A stretch of 44,271 nt of DNA, from NCBI GenBank assembly GCA_937922945.1, contig CAKZUP010000124.1, forward strand, positions 1-44,271. The letters run 5' to 3'. This stretch comes from an uncultured Granulosicoccaceae bacterium (GTDB taxonomy: Bacteria; Pseudomonadota; Gammaproteobacteria; Granulosicoccales; Granulosicoccaceae). Shown here piece by piece: positions 34,086 to 42,167 of the stretch; positions within the stretch are counted from its first letter, which is position 1; the number at the start of each line of letters is the position of its first letter. The notes beneath the pieces were generated by a model, which saw only the letters and a program-made list of their open reading frames with translations, had not been told where the DNA came from and did not search any database. Both the position numbers and the translations under genes were made by a program.

Positions 34086-35587
34086 GCCACAACATCGCTT
34101 TGGGATACATCGCTTAGATCTATCCAGATGGTTTTTATCTCGGTGTACTGATCATGCGCATGAACACCGTTGTCTCGTCCTCCAAAACCTGATTGCTTGT
34201 AGCCACCGAAGGGCGTTGAGCTGTCTCCTTCGCCGTAACAGTTGATAGTGACTGTTCCAGCTTTCAACGATCGCGCTGCTCGCAACGCTTGTTTTCCATT
34301 GGCGCTGTAAATGCTGGCTGAAAGCCCGAACTCGGTGTCGTTGGCAACCTTAATAGCCTCATCCGGCGATTCGACCGTGATAACAGACAATACAGGACCA
34401 AAGATCTCTTCAATAGCCAACGGATGATTTGCTGGTACGTTGTCGAATATCGTTGGTGAAAGAAAATTGCCTTCCATTACTCCGCCGATTAATGTCTTGA
34501 TCGGTTTGTCAGGCGACAGATAAGAGGCCACCTTTCGAACGTGCTCTTGATCGATTAGCGCACCAACCTGCACAGAGGGATTCAATGGATCACCCATGCG
34601 CCACTCACGACACCTTGCAACAATGTGCTCAAGCAGCTCAGCTTTAACATCTCTGTGCACGATCAGGCGAGAATTCGCTGAGCAGTTCTCACCCATATTC
34701 CAGAAAGCACCGTTTACAACATGTTCTGCAACCAAGTCGAGATGTTCAGCGTCTTGCAATACGACTGCAGGATTTTTACCGCCACATTCGAGCACCACTT
34801 TTTTAAGGTTACTATCCGCAGCATAGCGAAGAAATCGCTTTCCTGTGTCGGTTGAACCTGTAAAGCTCACCATATCGATGTCGACGTGTCGTCCTATTGG
34901 TTCACCAACAGATGGCCCGTCACCCGGCAGCACTTGCAACACGCCTCTGGGGACACCCGCCTCAAACGCAAGCTCCGCGACACGAAGCGCTGTTAAGCTT
35001 GTTTGTTCGGCAGGTTTTACGATAACCGAATTACCGCAGGCCAATGCAGGGGCAATTTTCCACGCCAGCATTAGCAGTGGAAAATTCCAGGGCAGAATCG
35101 CCGCCACGACTCCGACCGGTTCGCGCACGATCATGGCCATTGCATCTTCCCCACTCGGTGCCGCCTGATCGTAAAGTTTGTCGGCCAACTCTGCGTGCCA
35201 TTGCAGCGTGTGTATGGATTCAGGAATATCAACCAACTCACAATCCCGAATCGGCTTGCCGCTATCCAACGACTCCATAACCGCAAGTTCATGACGGTTT
35301 CTATAAATCAGTTTTCCCAATCGAATTAATACATCCTTGCGTACCTTCGGATGTAACTTCGACCAATGCCCTTGATCAAACGCTTCACGCGCTTTCACCG
35401 TTGCCAAGTCAACATCATTAGCATCACAAGTCGTCATTTCGTACAGCGCGTTTCCAGTGGCAGGATTAATCACCGTTACGCTCTGGCCTCCTCCTGCTAT
35501 GAATCTACCGTCGATAAAAGCGGTTTTAGGAAACTGCAACGACTCGGCAATTGCCACGTATTCTTCGTGTGTCAATAGCTCACTCAT
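34082..35587 (-). CDS. Aldehyde dehydrogenase, PuuC/betaine-aldehyde-dehydrogenase-like
   Basis: The 501-aa NAD(P)+-dependent enzyme shows ILPWNFPLLMLAWKIAPALACGN, the general base E267 (VLECGGKNP) and nucleophile C302 (GENCSANSRL), plus the C-terminal FGGYKQSGFGGRDNGVHAHDQYTEIKTIWIDLSD. That ending and the ENCSANSR context resemble gamma-glutamyl-aminobutyraldehyde dehydrogenases (PuuC) and other omega-aminoaldehyde dehydrogenases more than alpha-ketoglutarate-semialdehyde dehydrogenases. It would oxidise an amino-aldehyde released by the oxidase of the same operon. Both ends overlap neighbours by four bases (ATGA), so it is translationally coupled on both sides. Confidence 0.9.
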   Translation of the reverse strand: MSELLTHEEYVAIAESLQFPKTAFIDGRFIAGGGQSVTVINPATGNALYEMTTCDANDVDLATVKAREAFDQGHWSKLHPKVRKDVLIRLGKLIYRNRHELAVMESLDSGKPIRDCELVDIPESIHTLQWHAELADKLYDQAAPSGEDAMAMIVREPVGVVAAILPWNFPLLMLAWKIAPALACGNSVIVKPAEQTSLTALRVAELAFEAGVPRGVLQVLPGDGPSVGEPIGRHVDIDMVSFTGSTDTGKRFLRYAADSNLKKVVLECGGKNPAVVLQDAEHLDLVAEHVVNGAFWNMGENCSANSRLIVHRDVKAELLEHIVARCREWRMGDPLNPSVQVGALIDQEHVRKVASYLSPDKPIKTLIGGVMEGNFLSPTIFDNVPANHPLAIEEIFGPVLSVITVESPDEAIKVANDTEFGLSASIYSANGKQALRAARSLKAGTVTINCYGEGDSSTPFGGYKQSGFGGRDNGVHAHDQYTEIKTIWIDLSDVSQSDVVA

Positions 35588-36495
35588 GCCACACTCTCCT
35601 GCTCGATATGTTGGACGGTTTTGTTCATTGTGCTGATGACTTCAGCCAACTGCCGCTTATCATCCCGATTCAACGGCTGCAACGGTTTTCGTGGCGGGCC
35701 GGTATAGATTCCACGCAATGTTACGCCGTGCTTAATACACTGGACAAACTTTCCACCCTGCTCCAGAACACGCATAAGTGGCAACATAGCAGACATGATT
35801 CGTCGACCTCGATTAAAGTCACCGTCGATAACGCAGGCTTTGTAGAGCGCTATATGTGATTCAAGGGCAAAATTAGAACCTGCACAAACCCAGGAACGTG
35901 CTCCCCAAGCAAAAAACTCCAATGCCTGATCATCCATACCGCACGACAACTGAATATGCGGATAATCACGCGCTAAAAGATGCAACCGATCAGGACTGCC
36001 CGAGCTTTCCTTTATTGCACAAAAGTTAGGGCTCTTACCAAGTCGGTCGAGCGTCTCCTCATCCATGTTCACGCTCATTCGACCCGGATAGTTGTACAAC
36101 ATGATTGGCATATCGACCGCTCGGTCAATTGCCAATGCATGAAGCGCGATTTCACGAGAGGTTGGGTACGCGTAGGGTGGCGTTGCCACCAACAACGCAT
36201 CTGCTCCAACGTCTTTTGCAGCCTTGGCAAAAAATACACTGTCTTCAGTACGAATAGCACCGGTACCTACAATGAGGGGGACGCGACCATCTATATGCTT
36301 ACTGGCAAGTTGCATTAAAGCGATGCGTTCCACCGGGGTTTGTACGTAGTACTCTCCGGTTGTTCCTGCCACAATCAAACCATCCACGCCGGCGCTGATG
36401 AGCATGTCGATCAGTTGCTTGAAACCGCCCTCGTTTAACTCGAACCGATCTGTGTATGGAGTAACTAGCGGGGTGTATATGCCTTCAAATTTCAT
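35584..36495 (-). CDS. DapA/NanA-family class I lyase (dihydrodipicolinate synthase superfamily)
   Basis: The protein is 303 aa from the ATG at 36495; a longer frame would run 78 nt into the regulator gene and add residues unlike the family. The TIM barrel carries GTTGEY (residues about 45-50), the catalytic Tyr in MLYNYPGR, and the Schiff-base lysine K162 in CAIKESSG. Family members condense, cleave or dehydrate 2-oxo acids via an enamine. It is unlikely to be the biosynthetic DapA, since it sits in a regulated catabolic operon and has a longer C-terminus. It starts 14 bp after the GntR gene. The substrate is unknown. Confidence 0.88.
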   Translation of the reverse strand: MKFEGIYTPLVTPYTDRFELNEGGFKQLIDMLISAGVDGLIVAGTTGEYYVQTPVERIALMQLASKHIDGRVPLIVGTGAIRTEDSVFFAKAAKDVGADALLVATPPYAYPTSREIALHALAIDRAVDMPIMLYNYPGRMSVNMDEETLDRLGKSPNFCAIKESSGSPDRLHLLARDYPHIQLSCGMDDQALEFFAWGARSWVCAGSNFALESHIALYKACVIDGDFNRGRRIMSAMLPLMRVLEQGGKFVQCIKHGVTLRGIYTGPPRKPLQPLNRDDKRQLAEVISTMNKTVQHIEQESVA

Positions 36496-36509
36496 CTTCA
36501 ATCGTGCTC

Positions 36510-37247
36510 TTATATTGCGTCCATACCCACCATGGGCAACGCATCTGGCATTACATAGCGATCTATCTGCGAACGAGAGAGTTCCCAATGCGCTATCGTA
36601 AGCTCAACCGTTACCGCAGGCTTGCGCTGTTCTATCGCTTCTATCATCGCATCGTGTTGCGCACTCGCTTCCAGAACACGTTCATTCGAAAGGCCTTCGC
36701 TTGTACGCTTGCCTCGTAACTTCTTCCCGTTGTTTGGTAATGCTGTGGTGCGAGTTCGATAGAAGCGGTGACTCATACGTGTGTGATCAATCAGTAAACG
36801 TTCAAGACTGGGGGATAGGTAAGGAGAATCTGCCATCAGTCCCATTTGCTCATGGAATTGATGGTTATGCATCGACATCTGCTCAATCGCGTTTTTTTCC
36901 ATCGACTTAACAAAGCGCTGTTGAATTTTCTTTAATTGAGTAATTTGATTCGCGGTCGCCTGTTCGGTGGCAAGCCGCGCAATCGCTGCGTAAATTAATG
37001 GTGCACTTTGAAAAAAATTACGCATAGTCGCAAGATCCATCGAAGACACCATTGCACCTTTATGGGCTGCTAAAGCCAGATAACCCTCACCCGCTAATCG
37101 TTGCAAAACCTCTCGCAATGGGGTTCGCGAAAGCTGATATTCGCGGCTTAATTCGACCTCATCGAGAACTTGCCCTGGCGCTAAGTCTAAAGTGAGTACC
37201 CGGCGTTTTAGATCAGACACAGCGGCTGTTTTTCGATTCTGCTTCAT
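36510..37247 (-). CDS. GntR family regulator, FCD subfamily, of the methylated-amine operon
   Basis: The 245-aa protein has a winged helix (residues about 8-72, with LSREYQLSRTPLREVLQRLAGEGYLAL) and an FCD domain; the histidines expected in the metal site are seen in MSMHNHQFHEQMGLMADSP and, weakly, in ASAQHDAMIEAIEQRK. As first gene of the operon it is probably autoregulated, binding the candidate site TTGTATGCAA about 50 bp upstream of its own start. FCD regulators usually act as repressors released by a pathway metabolite. Confidence 0.92.
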   Translation of the reverse strand: MKQNRKTAAVSDLKRRVLTLDLAPGQVLDEVELSREYQLSRTPLREVLQRLAGEGYLALAAHKGAMVSSMDLATMRNFFQSAPLIYAAIARLATEQATANQITQLKKIQQRFVKSMEKNAIEQMSMHNHQFHEQMGLMADSPYLSPSLERLLIDHTRMSHRFYRTRTTALPNNGKKLRGKRTSEGLSNERVLEASAQHDAMIEAIEQRKPAVTVELTIAHWELSRSQIDRYVMPDALPMVGMDAI

Positions 37248-37287
37248 TTATGCACCCCGCATTATATGAGTACCGACCTTACTCGAT

Positions 37288-37304
37288 ATACATGTTGTAT
37301 GCAA
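37288..37304. promoter_or_regulatory. Candidate GntR operator upstream of the five-gene operon
   Basis: ATACATGTTGTAT (37288-37300; ATACA/TGTAT arms) overlaps TTGTATGCAA (37295-37304; TTG/CAA arms). The second is one base from TTGTATACAA, a form seen for FCD-type GntR operators. It lies 41-57 bp upstream of the gntR start codon. Confidence 0.45.
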
Positions 37305-37322
37305 GATGTTTGGCTAGCATGG

Positions 37323-37383
37323 GCCTCCAGACGGAGGCTATTGGTTGCGGAGCTCCGCAAAGCAACGGGCTCAAGCGGCCCGT
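37323..37383. other. Three consecutive GC-rich hairpins in the gntR-cupin intergenic region
   Basis: Three perfect stems follow one another: GCCTCC-AGAC-GGAGGC (37323-37338), the 16-bp palindrome TTGCGGAGCTCCGCAA (37345-37360), and ACGGGC-TCAAGCG-GCCCGT (37365-37383). They fill 61 bp and end 82 bp before the cupin start. They could be the structured leader of the cupin mRNA, or REP-like palindromes; I could not match them to a known riboswitch. Confidence 0.5.
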
Positions 37384-37465
37384 ATAAGGCACCCTCCTGC
37401 GTGAACACGGGATCGGTTAGACTCCTCACTCGTCCACTCAATATCCAGTGCCGCAGGTAGAGAAA

Positions 37466-37825
37466 ATGAAATTCATTAAATTTTCAGATCAGACAATCGA
37501 ACCAGTAAAAAAGGAATTCGATGAAGATATTATCGACGGATCACCGGAACAATCCGTGTGGAGCCATTTTGTCGGTAATGATGATCGATTTAAATCTGGC
37601 ATGTGGGACAGCACTGCCGGTGTGTTTCGGGGCCCCATGACCAACCAAATTGAGTACTGCCATATCCTGGAAGGTGAAGCTCGTATAGAAACACCGGATG
37701 GAGAAAGTCGAGTTGTTCGCGCCGGGGATTCTTTCGTTATGGATAACGGACTACAGCCAATTTGGCACGTAGAGAAATACGTTCGTAAATACTACGTTAT
37801 CTGCGCGGTTGACCCTAAAGCTTAA
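37466..37825 (+). CDS. Small cupin-domain protein
   Basis: The protein is 119 aa from the ATG at 37466, preceded by AGGTAGAG; a GTG six codons earlier has no ribosome-binding site. It forms a single beta-barrel cupin of the EutQ-like/DUF861 kind (VWSHFVGNDDRFKSGMWDSTAGVFRG, NQIEYCHILEGEARIETPDGESRVVRAGDSFVMDNGLQPIWHVEKYVRKYYVI). Only one conserved metal-type histidine (HILEGE) is obvious, so metal binding is uncertain. It is divergent from the gntR operon and may share its control. Function unknown. Confidence 0.88.
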   Translation: MKFIKFSDQTIEPVKKEFDEDIIDGSPEQSVWSHFVGNDDRFKSGMWDSTAGVFRGPMTNQIEYCHILEGEARIETPDGESRVVRAGDSFVMDNGLQPIWHVEKYVRKYYVICAVDPKA

Positions 37826-37874
37826 TCTTATGCTTAGCCCATATCGAATAACTGGCAATAGCATAGTCTTACTA

Positions 37875-37903
37875 TGTATACGGTACAGCCTGTACCGTAT
37901 ACA
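37875..37903. promoter_or_regulatory. Perfect 29-bp palindrome between convergent genes
   Basis: TGTATACGGTACAG and CTGTACCGTATACA flank one central C. It lies 49 bp after the cupin stop and 23 bp before the isomerase stop, so neither gene starts here. As RNA it could act as a terminator or 3'-end stabiliser for either transcript, but there is no T-tract. As DNA it has the shape of a dimer-binding site. Confidence 0.5.
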
Positions 37904-37926
37904 CGTTGGCTGATATATCTCTATAT

Positions 37927-38982
37927 TTAAGTTATACCCAGCATCCGTCGATTAGCCGCTTCATCCGCACCACCATCCGCGAAGTCGTCAAACGCTTTAT
38001 CGGTCACCCGGATAATCTGATCACGCACGAATGCCGCTCCTTCTCTGGCACCATCTTCAGGATGCTTTAAGCAGCACTCCCACTCCACAACAGCCCAGCC
38101 ATCAAAATCGTAGCCGGAGAGTTTTGAAAAGATACTTTTGAAATCAACCTGCCCATCGCCAACGCTGCGAAAGCGACCGGCCCGATCGACCCAGCTTTGA
38201 TAACCCGAATACACGCCTTGTCTGCCTGTGGCGTTGAATTCGGCATCTTTAACATGAAACATTTTTATGCGCTCATGATAGATATCGATATTGGCCAGGT
38301 AGTCGAGCGCTTGCAGCACATAGTGCGATGGGTCGTACAGCATGTTGCAACGGGAGTGGTTGTTCACACGTTCAAGGAACATTTCAAAGGTTACGCCGTC
38401 GTGCAAGTCTTCGCCCGGGTGAATTTCGTAGCAGACATCCACGCCGTTCTCTTCAGCCACATCCAGAATGGGCTTCCAGCGCTTGGCCAGTTCATCAAAG
38501 GCCGATTCAACCAAACCAGCCGGGCGTTGTGGCCAGGGGTATACGTATGGCCACGCCAAAGCACCGGAGAAGGATGCCATGGCGCCAATATCCATGTTAC
38601 GCGACGCTTTTATGGCTTTAATCACCTGCTCTACCGCCCACGCCTGTCGTTTGGCTGGGTTACCGCGCACCTCGGGTGCTGCAAACCCATCAAACGACTC
38701 ATCGTATGCCGGATGAACGGCCACCAGTTGGCCCTGTAAGTGGGTGGAGAGCTCGGTGACTTCTACGCCATTGGCACTGGCAACGCCTTTGAACTCGTCG
38801 CAATAGTCGCGTGAGGACGCAGCAGCGTCCAAATCAATCAATCGGGCATCCCAACTGGGCACCTGAACGCCGGCATAGCCGCAATCGGCCGCCCATTTGG
38901 TGATATCGCTCCAAGAGTTGAATGGCGCTTCGTCACCTGCAAATTGCGCCAGAAACAGGGCTGGCCCTTTGATTGATTTCAT
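37927..38982 (-). CDS. Sugar phosphate isomerase/epimerase family protein (xylose isomerase-like TIM barrel)
   Basis: The 351-aa protein has a strong GGAGG ribosome-binding site 6 nt upstream. It belongs to the AP endonuclease 2/xylose-isomerase-like TIM-barrel family, with WAADCGYAGVQVPSWDARLIDLDAA near the start, CYEIHPGEDLHDGVTFEMFLERV, MLYDPSHYVLQALDYLANIDIYHERIKMFHVKDAEF, and DGWAVVEWECCLKHPEDGAREGAAFV with the metal-binding Glu, Asp and His residues. Members epimerise or isomerise sugars, inositol derivatives or hydroxy-ketoacids. It appears monocistronic. Its substrate is not evident. Confidence 0.88.
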   Translation of the reverse strand: MKSIKGPALFLAQFAGDEAPFNSWSDITKWAADCGYAGVQVPSWDARLIDLDAAASSRDYCDEFKGVASANGVEVTELSTHLQGQLVAVHPAYDESFDGFAAPEVRGNPAKRQAWAVEQVIKAIKASRNMDIGAMASFSGALAWPYVYPWPQRPAGLVESAFDELAKRWKPILDVAEENGVDVCYEIHPGEDLHDGVTFEMFLERVNNHSRCNMLYDPSHYVLQALDYLANIDIYHERIKMFHVKDAEFNATGRQGVYSGYQSWVDRAGRFRSVGDGQVDFKSIFSKLSGYDFDGWAVVEWECCLKHPEDGAREGAAFVRDQIIRVTDKAFDDFADGGADEAANRRMLGIT

Positions 38983-39307
38983 GAATTCCTCCGAGTTTTA
39001 GATTGACTTCTTAAGAGTACGAATTGTTCTTGTTTTCAGCCACATCATATTACGCCCACGCGCCTCAGGCTAGCCACCAGAATTGATTGAAACTGCTCCA
39101 GTTGAGTGGTGATCAAGAACTTAGTGACTCTAAAAGCCTTATAAACACAAGCTCTCAGCAGGCAAACCCTTACTAACACCATTCAACTGGGGCAGTTTGG
39201 AATTGATTATTCAAAGCAACAATGCTGCAGGTGCAATGCGTCAAACGCTTGAGCCCGCTTGGTGTAATATCGCAGGATAACTAAAACTTGGTTCAGGACT
39301 TCAAAGA
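38983..39307. other. Intergenic region carrying a MITE-like element
   Basis: The 325-bp divergent gap between the isomerase and glutaryl-CoA dehydrogenase genes holds promoters for both. Its centre is occupied by the inverted-repeat element at 39080-39208. No open frame in it looks real. Confidence 0.55.
39080..39208. mobile_element. MITE-like 111-bp element with 22-bp terminal inverted repeats and a 9-bp direct repeat
   Basis: Arms at 39090-39111 and 39177-39198 are 20/22 complementary; the two exceptions (39097 and 39106) are G-T pairs. The arms are separated by 65 bp. The direct repeat GAATTGATT lies at 39080-39088 and 39200-39208, one base outside each arm, as a target-site duplication would. 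There is no coding sequence inside, so any movement would need a transposase from elsewhere. The same arms would give a fully paired 22-bp RNA stem if read on the plus strand. Confidence 0.6.
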
Positions 39308-40522
39308 ATGGCTGGCAACACTCCCGAGATATCGCGCGCTAAACCTGCAGAACTGAATTGGGCAGACCCGTTTCTGCTCGACGAGCAGCTTAGCGAAGAA
39401 GAGCGAATGATTCGCGATACCGCTCAGAGCTACTGCCAAGAGCGTTTGATGACGCGTGTGCTCAACGCCAACAGACACGAAGTATTCGACCGGGAAATCA
39501 TGAACGAGATGGGTGAGCTCGGTTTGCTGGGTTCCACTATTCCCGAAGCATTCGGTGGTGTCGACGCCAGTTACGTCTCCTACGGATTAGTGGCGCGAGA
39601 GGTTGAACGTGTCGACAGCGGGTATCGCTCTGCCATGTCGGTGCAATCCAGTCTGGTTATGCACCCCATATTTGCGTATGGCACCGATCAGCAACGTGAG
39701 AAGTATTTGCCCAAGCTTGCCAGCGGCGAATGGGTGGGTTGTTTTGGCCTAACAGAGCCAGACCATGGTTCCGACCCCAGCAGTATGCTCACCCGCGCAA
39801 AAGCGGTCGATGGTGGCTTCTCGTTGTCGGGTGCGAAAAACTGGATCACCAATTCACCCATTGCCGATGTATTTGTGGTGTGGGCCAAGTCTGATGCGCA
39901 CGACAATAAAATCAAAGGCTTTGTGCTTGAGAAAGGTATGAAAGGTTTGAGCGCGCCGAAAATTGAAGGCAAGTTCAGCTTGCGCGCCTCCACCACCGGC
40001 ATGATTCACATGGATGAGGTGTTTGTACCTGAAGAAAATCTATTACCTAATATAAGCGGTTTAGCAGGACCTTTTGGCTGCTTAAACCGTGCACGCTACG
40101 GCATCGCCTGGGGCAGCATGGGCGCAGCAGAATTTTGCTGGCACGCTGCTCGTCAATACACCATGGACAGAAAGCAATTTGGTCGGCCGTTAGCACAGAA
40201 CCAGCTTATTCAGAAAAAACTGGCCGATATGCAAACCGACATCGCACTCGGCTTACAGGGCTGTATTCGGATGGGTCGGTTGTTTGACGAACACCGAGTT
40301 CCTGCCGAGCTTATATCACTAATGAAACGCAACAACTGTGGCAAGGCACTCGATATTGCCCGCGTTGCGCGTGATATGCACGGCGGCAATGGTGTGTCAG
40401 ATGAATACGGTGTGATACGCCACGTGATGAATTTAGAGGCGGTGAACACATACGAAGGCACACACGATGTGCACGCACTTATTCTGGGGCGAGCACAAAC
40501 GGGTTTGCAAGCGTTTTTCTAA
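39308..40522 (+). CDS. gcdH: Glutaryl-CoA dehydrogenase (acyl-CoA dehydrogenase family)
   Basis: The 404-aa flavoprotein has the acyl-CoA dehydrogenase signatures [17 protein letters not shown] and [21 protein letters not shown], and the catalytic base glutamate in [27 protein letters not shown]. The ending and the segments [26 protein letters not shown] and [18 protein letters not shown] are characteristic of glutaryl-CoA dehydrogenases. It oxidises and decarboxylates glutaryl-CoA to crotonyl-CoA in lysine, tryptophan or glutarate breakdown, with electrons passing to ETF. A LysR gene converges on it, overlapping by four bases at the stops. Confidence 0.93.
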   Translation: MAGNTPEISRAKPAELNWADPFLLDEQLSEEERMIRDTAQSYCQERLMTRVLNANRHEVFDREIMNEMGELGLLGSTIPEAFGGVDASYVSYGLVAREVERVDSGYRSAMSVQSSLVMHPIFAYGTDQQREKYLPKLASGEWVGCFGLTEPDHGSDPSSMLTRAKAVDGGFSLSGAKNWITNSPIADVFVVWAKSDAHDNKIKGFVLEKGMKGLSAPKIEGKFSLRASTTGMIHMDEVFVPEENLLPNISGLAGPFGCLNRARYGIAWGSMGAAEFCWHAARQYTMDRKQFGRPLAQNQLIQKKLADMQTDIALGLQGCIRMGRLFDEHRVPAELISLMKRNNCGKALDIARVARDMHGGNGVSDEYGVIRHVMNLEAVNTYEGTHDVHALILGRAQTGLQAFF

Positions 40523-41454
40523 GCGCTTGCTTCGTCCATTATCCATTGTTTAAACGCAGCAACACCGGCACCCGATTGCGCACCTTCCAGACTCACAACA
40601 TGATAACCATGCTCAACTTCCATGGGCAGTTCGAACAAGGGTACTAAATGCCCTTGTTCGATATCATGCTGCGACAGTTTATCCAGTGTCAGCACCACAC
40701 CCTGACCTTCAACCGCTGCAGACAATGCCAGCAGTACGCTATTGAAGTACAAATTATGCCGACACGTTAACGTTTCAAGGCCGGCGCTTTCGAACCACGT
40801 TTTCCATTGTGGCCGTCCTTCGTAAGGGCTTTCATCGTGCAACAGGGTGTGATGTTCAAGATCTTTCGGCTCCTTCAACGGGTGAACATCTTTGCGTTTT
40901 AACAGCGCCGGACTACACAACGTAATGGCATCCACTTCCATAAAGCGATCGACATCACAACCCGGATAGTTTCCGCTACCAAAGCGTATGGCCACATCGA
41001 TGTTGTTGGCCTTTAAAATCTCCGCGCTCAATGATGGCGCAGTTGTATCAGAATCGATCAGACTGCCGCTACCGGAGATACGTAAATCGATTTGTGGATG
41101 TGCCTCACGAAACCGATGCATGCGTGGCATTAACCACTTGCTCGCAAATGAGGGAGAAGTCCATATTGTTAACTCTTGTTTATTGTCGTCGCCCCGTATC
41201 TGGTCGACTGCATTGTGCAACGCATCAAAACCATCCTGCATCTTGGCCAGACCAGCCTTCCCGGCGTCTGTCAGCGTCAAGCCTCTATGCAGTCGGTGGA
41301 AAAGCTGCACCCCGAGCAAGTCCTCCAGAAGCCGAATTTGCTGGCTTACCGCGGCAGGTGTTACATGCAGTTCCTCGGCGGCTTTACTGAAACTGCCTTG
41401 CCGAGCAGCCACGACGAACGCATGTAACGCATTGAATGGTAGTGGACCAGCCAT
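40519..41454 (-). CDS. LysR family transcriptional regulator (GcvA/GcdR-like)
   Basis: The 311-aa protein has the LysR winged helix ([20 protein letters not shown], [33 protein letters not shown], residues about 8-67) and a periplasmic-binding-like effector domain. The [19 protein letters not shown] start and the [22 protein letters not shown] segment place it in the GcvA group. LysR genes beside gcdH often control it; here the pair converges rather than diverges. It could also act on the divergent DUF1127 gene. Confidence 0.9.
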   Translation of the reverse strand: MAGPLPFNALHAFVVAARQGSFSKAAEELHVTPAAVSQQIRLLEDLLGVQLFHRLHRGLTLTDAGKAGLAKMQDGFDALHNAVDQIRGDDNKQELTIWTSPSFASKWLMPRMHRFREAHPQIDLRISGSGSLIDSDTTAPSLSAEILKANNIDVAIRFGSGNYPGCDVDRFMEVDAITLCSPALLKRKDVHPLKEPKDLEHHTLLHDESPYEGRPQWKTWFESAGLETLTCRHNLYFNSVLLALSAAVEGQGVVLTLDKLSQHDIEQGHLVPLFELPMEVEHGYHVVSLEGAQSGAGVAAFKQWIMDEASA

Positions 41455-41608
41455 TAAATTCTGCCTATAGATTTTCTAAGTGTGGGCATTAGAAACTATC
41501 GTTTGTAGAAGGCCTGCCAAGCCTTTATCTTCTGTTCGTAAAGCCGAAATACTCTTTGAGTTACGGCAAAACAACGACACAGTTACCTTACTCGAACGGG
41601 AGTTTGAA

Positions 41609-42001
41609 ATGTTTAAACAATTAGCAGCCATTGGCACAATTTACGAAAATTACATGATCAAGCGTGGTCGTGTAGAAGCAAGAAGAATTCTACTTCAACA
41701 AGATGAAAAAACCTTGGGCGACATCGGTATCGATCGCAGCGAGCTGGTTCAAGGCGTTGGGTACTGGCCTTGGGATGGCACAGTAACACAGCAGGAAAAA
41801 GATCAACGTAACCTGGTTACGATGAAAAGCGCGAACAAAGCCATTCGCGAACTGCACGCTTATTCTGATCGTGAACTACACGATATCGGTATTAATCGCG
41901 GCATGATCGCTGATGCGGTAACCAACGGACGCCCTGGTCTGGACAACGATCGTCCACCACGCACGCCAGTGAGCACCGGTGGTGATCGACAGGCAGCGTA
42001 A
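41609..42001 (+). CDS. Small protein with two DUF1127 motifs
   Basis: The protein is 130 aa from the ATG at 41609, which has GGGAG 8 nt upstream; the frame is open 43 codons earlier with no ribosome-binding site. It contains two DUF1127-like helical hairpins: residues about 22-50 (EARRILLQQDEKTLGDIGIDRSELVQGV) and about 90-115 (AIRELHAYSDRELHDIGINRGMIADAV). Most DUF1127 proteins are about 50-70 aa with one motif. Small DUF1127 proteins in alphaproteobacteria bind RNA and influence phosphate and carbon metabolism; whether that holds here is unknown. The C-terminal tail is polar and probably disordered. Confidence 0.8.
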   Translation: MFKQLAAIGTIYENYMIKRGRVEARRILLQQDEKTLGDIGIDRSELVQGVGYWPWDGTVTQQEKDQRNLVTMKSANKAIRELHAYSDRELHDIGINRGMIADAVTNGRPGLDNDRPPRTPVSTGGDRQAA

Positions 42002-42047
42002 TAACGCAAACCGTTGAGTGTCTTAATTAGCTGGTGTCATTAACACT

Positions 42048-42086
42048 CGCACTTATCGTATAGCATTGCTGATACTGATAAGTGCG
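42048..42086. terminator. Hairpin between convergent genes
   Basis: CGCACTTATC-GTAT (42048-42061) pairs with ATAC-T-GATAAGTGCG (42072-42086), giving 14 pairs with one bulged T and a 10-nt loop. It sits between the DUF1127 gene and the leftward MttB-family gene. There is no T-tract, so intrinsic termination is uncertain. Confidence 0.5.
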
Positions 42087-42167
42087 GGTACCGGCTAACG
42101 ACAAGAGATGGTTTGTTATTCGTTTTAACGTGTGTGCATTATCGATTTGTTTAAACGATGTGCATCA

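Noticed and set aside
31174..37247. Classical trans-4-hydroxyproline catabolic operon
   Set aside because: No hydroxyproline epimerase is present and the aldehyde dehydrogenase resembles PuuC rather than alpha-ketoglutarate-semialdehyde dehydrogenase; kept only as one of several possible relatives.
37323..37383. Guanidine-II (mini-ykkC) riboswitch
   Set aside because: That class needs two hairpins with ACGR loops; the first loop here is AGAC and the others do not fit.
41480..41608. Upstream extension of the DUF1127 protein (43 residues)
   Set aside because: No ribosome-binding site at the upstream ATG, whereas GGGAG precedes the internal ATG at 41609, where the conserved part begins.
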